Assembly (NCBI GenBank): GCA_030762895.1
Contig: CM061068.1
Coordinates: 74,115,228-74,179,227, forward strand
Length of the DNA: 64,000 bases
From: Sophora flavescens
Lineage: Eukaryota > Streptophyta > Magnoliopsida > Fabales > Fabaceae
Reading direction: 5' to 3'
Below the pieces are notes generated by a model that worked only from the letters and a program-made list of their open reading frames with translations, made no database searches and was not told where the DNA came from. The position numbers were made by a program, and so were the translations under genes. Positions within the stretch are counted from its first letter, which is position 1; each line of letters begins with the position of its first letter. Shown one piece after another: positions 56,323-64,000 of this stretch.

Positions 56323-57876
56323 TGATAAGCCTTCGGCTTATCTAGTTTTATAACTAGATGGACCGTGGTTTTTGTGCCAATCAGTCGAGTTCACTCTCGT
56401 TTTCGCCCAAATTTGCCTTGTTTTGTTCCTAAGTTGGACTTTGACTCGTTTTGCGTCTTTTGTGTAGTTTTTAGCTTATTTTTGGATAGAATTATACTTT
56501 TGGTTGCTTTTGGTGTTTTCAGGTCAATGAGTGAAGCTCCGGGAGTCAAGGAAAGCCAAGAAATAGTGGAAATTGCAATTCTGGAGACACTCGCCCCGCG
56601 AGTGTATTCTCGCCTCGCGAGAGTCTGAAGACCTGCAAGACAGACACTATCACGGCATAGCCGTGATTAAGGTCACGGCTGTGACAAATTGAGGTTTGAA
56701 GACTCGCCCCGCGAGAGACAGATCGCCTCGCGAGAGCATAAAGACTTGGAAGTCAGAGACCATCACGGCCTAGCCGTGATAAAGGTCACAGCCTAGAATT
56801 GAATCTCGCCCCGCGAGAGTTTGAAGACCCTGGAAGACAGAGACCATCACGGCCTAGCCGTGATAAAGGTCACGGTTGTGACAGATTGAGGTTTGAAGAC
56901 TCGCCCCGCGAATACAAGCTCGCCTCGCGAAAATCCAAAATTTGAAGCGCGCCAATACTAAATTTCGCGTCGCGAGAGTAAGCTCGCCCCGCGAGCGGGC
57001 GAGAAACAGAATCCTTATTTAAAGGCTGTTTCAGATCAGAATGGGGGATGAAGTTGTTAGCCACTGTTTAGATCAGGATAGTAGTGCGAATCCTTGTTTC
57101 TGGAGCTGCGTCTCCCTTCTCTTTTCTTTTCTTCTTTTAGTTTATTATTATGGAGATTATTGCCAATTGTTTGTGCGTCGTCACGGGCATGAGGAACTAA
57201 TCCCCTCGTCCGAGGGATCAATGAAGCCACCCATGGCGGTGTAGTGTTCTTGTGATGTATGTTTTTCTCCCCTTCTCTTATGAATGTTTTCCAATTCTGA
57301 TTTGATTGCGTTGATCATATGTGTTACGTGATTAACTAGTTAATGTGTTTGAGGCCGAACGGCGAGTCGCGTTTTAGAACTTGAATTGGAATCATTAATT
57401 GAATAATGAGCACGACCGTGGATTTATTTGATTAGTGAAACCATATAGGGAACAAGGTTTAATAGAATTCGAGATTAGGATTATGAGACCTAGTAAGTAA
57501 TTAATCCAATCGTCGAATACGTCCTATTGAGCACGACAGTGGATATAGGAGAAATTGGGGGTCCCGGTTGACATTATAATTGAACTTAGGGAGGAATACA
57601 TCATCACTTGGGTACTATACATGATTGGGTAGGTGGATTTGAGACCTTGGATGTTTTAATTTCTGAATTTAATCACCTTAGCTTTATTCGATTTGTTACT
57701 TGAATTGCGATCATAATCTCTCTCTCTCAACCACCTTCTCTCGCTTGACCAACGTATCGGATTTCCCGCGGATTAGTCGAATTGGTATCCCAATCCCTGA
57801 GTTCGACCTCGGTAATTACTTACCGTGTTTCTTTTATTACTTGCGACGACCCGGTACACTTGCCGGCGTCACAACA
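56323..57876 (+). repeat. 5' LTR of element D (1554 bp)
   Basis: Begins TGATAAGCCTTCGGCTTATC and ends CGTCACAACA. U3 is longer than in A because the ATCACGGC..GCCGTGAT hairpin module with its flanking palindromes is present three times (56649-56667, 56762-56780, 56846-56864) instead of once. Confidence 0.95.
56590..57023 (+). promoter_or_regulatory. U3 palindrome array, hairpins and TATA box of element D
   Basis: Palindrome pairs at 56590/56609 and 56964/56983 (starts) are exactly 19 bp apart, and the pairs between them keep the same spacing. Three hairpins lie among them. TATTTAAA (57016-57023) lies 21 bp after the last palindrome and is the likely TATA box. Confidence 0.6.
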
Positions 57877-57882
57877 AGTTTT

Positions 57883-57900
57883 TGGCGCCGTTGCCGGGGA
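57883..57900 (+). other. Primer binding site of element D (tRNA-Asp type)
   Basis: TGGCGCCGTTGCCGGGGA six bases after the 5' LTR. Confidence 0.88.
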
Positions 57901-58018
57901 TTGGCACCAACCAATTTTCCTAATTTTAGGGAAGTTTGTTTATTTGGTTAAGTTATTTTTCTTTTCATTTTTTTTTATTTTTATTTGATATTCTCTCTCT
58001 CTACTTCTTTGATTCCAC

Positions 58019-59170
58019 TTGGTCTTGCCTTGTTTTGTATGCGAGGTACACGAAGGAATGCTTCCGGGTTGCGAATATTGTAATGGGAACCATGACACCT
58101 GGAGTTGTCCGTTCTACTTCCCTCAAGTATATGTGGAACCATGGCATAATGACAGCGTGCCCCAGAACAACTATCAGAGTCAGAATCAGTATTGGGGTGA
58201 TATGAGTAGAGACCATCCGGATTTCGCTTGGAGTAATGCTGACGATGGTCTAGCCTGGCAACCACAACCTCAACAGAACTGGGAACAACAACCTCAACAA
58301 AATTGGCAACCACAACCTTGGGAGTTGGCTCTTGAGAGGTTGAGTGCGACACTTGAGAAAGTGTCAATCAATACAAACGCAGCCATTGATAGGATGGCCA
58401 CATCAATTGAGAAGGTGAATGCGGCATTAGAGATGAAGATTGCCCAACTCGCAAGGCAAATAAATGAGCATCCCCCAGAGACTTTCCCAGTTGATACCGA
58501 GAACGACCCTAAGAACCAATGCAATGCCACAACAACTAGAAGCAGTGGGGTGTTGGGATATGACTGGGATGCAACTAGTTCTCAGGAAGTTGAGGAAGAA
58601 CTACCACATGTTGAGGAAGAACAACCGGAGGAAAAGGAATTGACAAGCGACAAGGCCTAGGAACAGCCACATGTTGAGGAAGAGCAACCTAAGGAAGAGG
58701 AGTTGGCAAGGGACAAGGCACCGGAGCAAGGGGGTAGAGAGCAAAATGAAGATAAAGTGGTAGAGGATTCCACCATGCTTGCCAAGCAACCTGAAATTAA
58801 TGCATTGGATAACTATGTTGGCTTACATGCATGTGTGGACATGGGTAAGTTAGACCCTCCCACTCGTCTGGCACACTTCCTCGAGAAAACACCATTTGAC
58901 CCGAGAGGAAGTGTATTCATAATTACAGAGGTCAATGGAGTTTCCACACACGGGCCAGATGGAATCATGGATAGAGTCGTATTGCTCCTGCGAGGGCCAT
59001 TTCATAAACCATGGGATCCGGGTGGAGGATCTCACATGATGAGCGTCTCTTGGCCCTTGTTTCACAGGCTATGGGATCCAGGTGGATGCTTCCTAATAAG
59101 TCAGGCTCGGGACGTTAAACAAGCGCTACTTGGGAGGCAACCCAAGCTAGGTATCCCTCTCTTCTCCTAA
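58019..59170 (+). pseudogene. Gag-derived ORF of element D with one stop
   Basis: Same protein as in A and B, in a single frame broken only by TAG at 58658-58660. It has the CEYCNGNHDTWSC knuckle-like motif, a Gln/Trp-rich stretch with one more repeat than B, then a longer helical stretch (INTNAAIDRMATSIEKVNAA). The PPETFPVDTENDPKNQC signature is followed by a duplicated VEEEQPEE/KE unit around the stop, then the C-terminal part with two WDPGG repeats and the GRQPKLGIP end. The stop lies in the repeated acidic linker. Confidence 0.75.
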
Positions 59171-60554
59171 CTTTTGTGTTGTTTTGATTTTTGTTTTGTT
59201 TTTGTTTGTCACTCTTGAATAATTTGAGAAGATCAAGAGTTTTTGTATGAAATGTCGTGTCGGCAAGCTTGTTGGATTTTAATTAAATTGAGCATGGATT
59301 GATTGCATAAATTATTTGACCATTGATGATTTCCCCTAGGTTCTGAAATTAGAAAATTGATCCCCACTTAAAAAAATTGAAAACTGAACTTTGAGAATTT
59401 TATTGTGATTACTTGATTTATGATAAGTTTGGGGTGAGGGGGTGCACACACTAGGAATTGTATCTCGGTCAAACAATTTGAAAAATGTCCAGGTGAGGAT
59501 TTGAGCCTCCAACTCTGTTTTTGAATGTGTGAATCACTATTAAGTTGCACTTTCCCGAATTTGCTTGAATCTCTTCATGGTTTGCATGTTTATGTGTTGC
59601 ATCAAATGATTTAGGCAATTTTCTTTGAATTAACTACTTGGCCATAAATTGAACCAACCTTGATGAATGATCCCTAGTTAGCCACATTGAGCCTTGAAGC
59701 CTATTGTTCTTGATGACCTTACATTACAAGCCATTAACTCAGAAAAACCATGATTTTCCCCTATCCTAGGATTTAGGAGAGTATGGAATTTGAGCTTTGT
59801 GAGTGTTGTTGTGGAACTAAGTTTGGGGTGGCTACAAGTTCATGAATCATAGTTGAGAAAAAGAAAAACGGAAGTAAGGGCCGAAGGCTTGAAAAAAAAA
59901 AAAGGGTGATGAAAAGCATTGAATATATGCCAAAAAGGGCAAAGAAAAATAAATATAAAAAGGAAGAGGTGTGTAGCCACCAAATGCAAGGAAGAGAATA
60001 ATATGAGAGTGAATTCAATTGTTGTGATATTAGTTTCATGCTCTCATTGATCCTAGGGACTTAGCCTCTATCCTTTGAATATCTTACCTTGAGCCAGGCC
60101 TCATTACAACCTTTAAAAGACCTTCTGATGTTGCATGCATGTTCTCGTGGGAACCATTTTTGAAATGAAAATCAAATTCATGAGAAGTGCTCTTGATAAG
60201 TGAAATTGAGTGAAAAAGTTGAAAGCCTAGACGAATTTGAGCGTATGAGTGAAATTTTACATACCCTTGTGAGGAAGGCAATTGTTTGAAATTGGTGATC
60301 TTCTTTTTGTGTGTAACTCTGAACCTCAACTTAGATTAATGATTGCATGAATGATGAAGTTCTCAAATGTTTAAAGTAAATGAATGTGGGGATTGCATTA
60401 ATGTAAGGGGGGAGATCATTGGAGAAAAAAAAACTGTTTTGATTGCATTAAATTTGTGCGAAATCGATTGATTCCTTTAGGCTTGCCAAGTCTTGAGTCG
60501 TTTTTGAGTTTTAAGCTTGCTTGGGGACAAGCAAGGTTTAAGTTTGGGGTGTTT
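59171..60554 (+). other. Non-coding internal region of element D
   Basis: Homologous to 4360-5842 of A and to 38729-40172 of C. It ends with CTTGGGGACAAGCAAGG and the purine tract before the 3' LTR. No ORF or palindrome cluster was found. Confidence 0.85.
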
Positions 60555-62108
60555 TGATAAGCCTTCGGCTTATCTAGTTTTATAACTAGATGGACCGTGG
60601 TTTTTGTGCCAATCAGTCGAGTTCACTCTCGTTTTCGCCCAAATTTGCCTTGTTTTGTTCCTAAGTTGGACTTTGACTCGTTTTGCGTCTTTTGTGTAGT
60701 TTTTAGCTTATTTTTGGATAGAATTATGCTTTTGGTTGCTTTTGGTGTTTTCAGGTCAATGAGTGAAGCTCCGGGAGTCAAGGAAAGCCAAGAAATAGTG
60801 GAAATTGCAATTCTGGAGACACTCGCCGCGCGAGTGTATTCTCGCCTCGCGAGAGTCTGAAGACCTGCAAGACAGAGACTATCACGGCATAGCTGTGATT
60901 AAGGTCACGGCTGTGACAAATTGAGGTTTGAAGACTCGCCCCGCGAGAGACAGATCGCCTCGCGAGAGCATAAAGACTTGGAAGACAGAGACCATCACGG
61001 CCTAGCCGTGATAAAGGTCACAGCCTAGAATTGAATCTCGCCCCGCGAGAGTTTGAAGACCCTGGAAGACAGAGACCATCACGGCCTAGCCGTGATAAAG
61101 GTCACGGCTGTGACAGATTGAGGTTTGAAGACTCGCCCCGCGAATACAAGCTCGCCTCGCGAAAATCCAAAATTTGAAGCGCGCCAATACTAAATTTCGC
61201 GTCGCGAGAGTAAGCTCGCCCCGCGAGCGGGCGAGAAACAGAATCCTTATTTAAAGGCTGTTTCAGATCAGAATGGGGGAGGAAGTTGTTAGCCACTGTT
61301 TAGATCAGGATAGTAGTGCGAATCCTTGTTTCTGGAGCTGCGTCTCCCTTCTCTTTTCTTTTCTTCTTTTAGTTTATTATTATGGAGATTATTGCCAATT
61401 GTTTGTGCGTCGTCACGGGCATGAGGAACTAATCCCCTCGTCCGAGGGATCAATGAAGCCACCCATGGCGGTGTAGTGTCCTTGTGATGTATGTTTTTCT
61501 CCCCTTCTCTTATGAATGTTTTCCAATTCTAATTTGATTGCGTTGATCATATGTGTTACGTGATTAACTAGTTAACGTGTTTGAGGCCGAACGGCGAGTC
61601 GCGTTTTAGAACTTGAATTGGAATCATTAATTGAATAATGAGCACGACCGTGGATTTATTTGATTAGTGCAACCATATAGGGAACAAGGTTTAATAGAAT
61701 TCGAGATTAGGATTATGAGACCTAGTAAGTAATTAATCCAATCGTCGAATACGTCCTATTGAGCACGACAGTGGATATAGGAGAAATTGGGGGTCCCGGT
61801 TGACATTATAATTGAACTTAGGGAGGAATACATCATCACTTGGGTACTATACATGATTGGGTAGGTGGATTTGAGACCTTGGATGTTTTAATTTCTGAAT
61901 TTAATCACCTTAGCTTTATTCGATTTGTTACTTGAATTGCGATCATAATCTCTCTCTCTCAACCACCTTCTCTCGCTTGACCAACGTATCGGATTTCCGG
62001 CGGATTAGTCGAATTGGTAGCCCAATCCCTGAGTTCGACCTCGGTAATTACTTACCGTGTTTCTTTTATTACTTGCGACGACCCGGTACACTTGCCGGCG
62101 TCACAACA
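60555..62108 (+). repeat. 3' LTR of element D (1554 bp)
   Basis: Same length and borders as the 5' LTR. Visible differences include one base in the first palindrome (CTCGCCGCGCGAG at 60822) and one in a hairpin (ATAGCTGTGAT near 60890). Confidence 0.95.
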
Positions 62109-62113
62109 ACCAG

Positions 62114-62632
62114 CTTAGGGTTTGAGACTTAGATTTTTTTGATAGTATGTATGATGACGACTCTGAGAGTCTTTATTTTAAAATGTAATGTTTATGGCTC
62201 GGAGAGCATCTCTTTTGAATTAAAACCTAAGCTTTTCATTTTGGTCATGTATAGCTTATTGATATAACTATTTTTAGCATATTATTGCCTGGTTGTATTT
62301 GGTGTAACTGGGATTCTGGAATGAAAATGTAATTATTTTAGCAGGTGTTCTTTTACCTGGGATGTTCGAATTACAGAGGAGACTCTGTCAAAATTTTTGT
62401 AAAAATACTAGCTTTTATTGAAGTATATCTCTAAATTAAATAGGCTTGCCAGGCTAGGATTTTAAGCCTGTGTGCCGATCAAGGCTTAGGTTTGGAGTCG
62501 TGTCAAATTTTTATGCCCAATTTCAGACGCTTATGTACTTATATAAATTATTTTCCGAAAGCAACCAGCAAATTGTCTTTTTAATTTAAATTCCGCATGG
62601 TTTACGTAGTAATACCTAGTGGGGGTGTTACA
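62114..62632 (+). mobile_element. T3, right part with LTR terminus
   Basis: Continues the T-type LTR from CTTAGGGTTTGAGACTT through the TTACCTGGGATGTTCGAATTACAG segment to AGTGGGGGTGTTACA at 62632. After it CACTA coding sequence starts abruptly. Confidence 0.85.
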
Positions 62633-63709
62633 GAATGTACGAGGTAAAACCATCTGAACACAGCCCAAGTCTCACATTCCGAGGATCTGCTGTAAAATCA
62701 GGATGAACCCGATCGAAGTGCTTCCAAGCTTCACCATCATAAGGGTGGCGTGTGACGCCCGGATTTCTTCTATTTTCATTATGCCACCTCATTTGTCCCG
62801 CAGTTTACGTTGATTCAAACAGTCTCTGCAACCTTGGGATTATTGGCAGATAGAACATTGCCTTCACAGGAACTGGTTTCCTCTTACTATGGTCACTACT
62901 TTGAACGGGGTACCTGGGTGTCTGACAAAATTCACATTCTTCCAACGCACTGTCATTTGTGCCAGACTGACTACCATAATATAGCATGCACCCATTTGGA
63001 CAACAATCAATCCTCTTAGCCCCCAAGCCTAGTTTCGACACCAACCGCTTCACATCATAATAACTTTTTGGTAACAACTCTTTGAAGGGTGTCACATCTT
63101 GAAGCATTTTACAAAAGAACTCCAAACACTGCTCTGGGACATTCCAATTGGACTTGCAAGCTAGAAGCCTAACACAAATTGATAATTTTGAATCTGACGC
63201 CCCTTCAAATAATGGCTTATTTGTTTCTAACAATAGATTGTAGAATCTCTGTGCCGATTCATTAGGAGGCTCTTCCATGTCATCAGACTCATCCGCCTCA
63301 AAATTCCCATGTTGCCCAAGACAATCATCGACCATCATATGCATTGACTGGAGTTGTTCGACATATTCATCATGGTAGCCACTGCCTGATGCACCCATTT
63401 CAAGATCGGCACCACCGACTTCATTCAAATCAATATCCGGCAACTCCTCACGATGATCAGTCCATATCCAATAATTAGGCTTGAACCCACGTCGGTATAG
63501 GTGTAACTTCACGTCATCATCACTCAAAACCGCCATACAATTTCACTTTGTGCACGGACATCTAATCCCCCCTCTTCGGCATAATCACAATGTTGCTTTG
63601 CTTTGGATATAAACTCCTCAACTCCAGCTACAAATGATTGTTTCAGAAGTCGTCTCCCAGACTCGTTCCTATCATACACCCAACTACGGTTCGAGGGATA
63701 ATATTCCAT
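62633..63709 (-). pseudogene. CACTA (En/Spm) transposase, N-terminal fragment
   Basis: On the minus strand 63709-63524 begins MEYYPSNRSWVYDRNESG...FVAGVEEFISKA, the transposase-associated domain of CACTA elements. The Cys-rich RCPCTK segment follows in a shifted frame and runs into a stop. 63536-62805 continues with VKLHLYRRGFKPNYWIW, an acidic linker, and the tnp2 start (FYNLLLETNKPLFEGAS, SWNVPEQCLEFF-like, DCCPNGCMLYYG, CEFCQTPRY, FYLPIIPRLQRLF). After another stop, MRWHNENRRNPGV, HPYDGEAWKHFDR and NVRLGLCSDGF are read down to 62633. There T3 cuts it off, so the catalytic core is missing. At least two stops and one frameshift show it is dead. Confidence 0.92.
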
Positions 63710-64000
63710 CCTTCTGTATTTTCAGATAAATTGAAGTATTTTTAAACATGATACTATGACCCCGAATCGCTCCCTTTCCTTAAAAGGTGTGGCCCTATCC
63801 CATTCGAGGAAAAACTTTTTCATCACTGTATTATACTAGTTACTCATCACTTCTCATGTCTTATAGCTGACGAAATTTCGGCAGCATCTCCCATCGGTCT
63901 CCAAGTACACGACTTGACCGCGGTGAAATACCACAATCAAGTCTGGACTCGGAGAACAAAAGGAAATGCTTCGACCCGAAATTTAATCAACTATTTCACA
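63710..64000. other. Sequence upstream of the CACTA fragment, no gene recognised
   Basis: Probably the 5' non-coding part of the CACTA element. The element terminus is not within the window. Confidence 0.4.

Larger units (their letters stand above)
56323..62108 (+). mobile_element. Element D: non-autonomous Athila-like LTR retrotransposon
   Basis: 5786 bp flanked by ACCAG (56318-56322 and 62109-62113), inserted in T3. Both LTRs are 1554 bp and differ by only a handful of bases, so D is the youngest or among the youngest insertions here. The order is LTR, primer site (57883-57900), Gag-derived ORF with one stop (58019-59170), non-coding region, polypurine tract, LTR. Unlike A and B it has no internal palindrome cluster after the ORF. 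Confidence 0.95.

Overview
The window looks like nuclear DNA of a eudicot plant. The evidence is one intron-containing host gene of the plant Mediator subunit MED19 type and a dense stack of plant transposable elements: Athila-like and Tekay/Del-like Ty3/gypsy LTR elements, L1-type LINEs, hAT and CACTA transposase relics, MITEs and a tRNA-type SINE. Nothing bacterial is seen (no operons, no CRISPR). A legume is possible from the look of some repeats, but this is a weak impression.

Layout. 1-883: end of an LTR related to the Athila-like group. 884-19029: an L1-type LINE on the minus strand, split by element A (1461-7206, non-autonomous Athila-like, target duplication GATAT) and by T1 (8785-18948, LTRs of 3.8 kb, no intact gene, target duplication ATTGG). 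19030-about 22145: decayed hAT element. 23176-27075: MED19 gene on the minus strand, four coding exons, open reading frame intact. 27863-28816: a Tourist-like MITE with a hAT MITE inside one of its terminal repeats. About 29140-29723: AT-rich, possibly copia-LTR-like sequence. 29724-about 32750: T2, a T-type LTR on the minus strand. 33839-34051: SINE with a perfect 13-bp target duplication. About 34700-37543 plus 52829-53322: T4, a T-type LTR split by element C (37544-52823, Athila-like, minus strand, gag-pol with breaks). C is itself split inside its Gag zinc knuckle by element B (44687-50625, non-autonomous, minus strand). 53323-54325: another LINE 3' fragment. About 54330-56322 plus 62114-62632: T3, a T-type LTR split by element D (56323-62108, non-autonomous). 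62633-63709: CACTA transposase N-terminal fragment on the minus strand.

Two element systems dominate. In the first, C still carries (broken) gag, protease, reverse transcriptase, RNase H and integrase, while A, B and D are roughly 5.7-5.9 kb derivatives that keep LTRs with the same 5' end, the same type of tRNA-Asp-like primer site, a related 3' non-coding region and a single ORF derived from the C-terminal part of Gag. C-like elements may have supplied enzymes for A, B and D. The U3 regions of all of them, just upstream of a TATA box, carry arrays of a 13-bp imperfect palindrome (N-TCGC-CNC-GCGA-N), mostly in pairs at a 19-20 bp pitch. In both A and C the two sister LTRs differ by one 19-bp unit. 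In the second system (T1-T4), the long LTRs carry GGAC-N5-GTCC palindromes, repeated at exactly 28 bp in T2 and T3. The most distinctive observations are the 19-bp-register palindrome arrays and the short ORF kept in the non-autonomous elements.

The relative order of insertion can be read directly: A and T1 entered the LINE, C entered T4, B entered C, and D entered T3.
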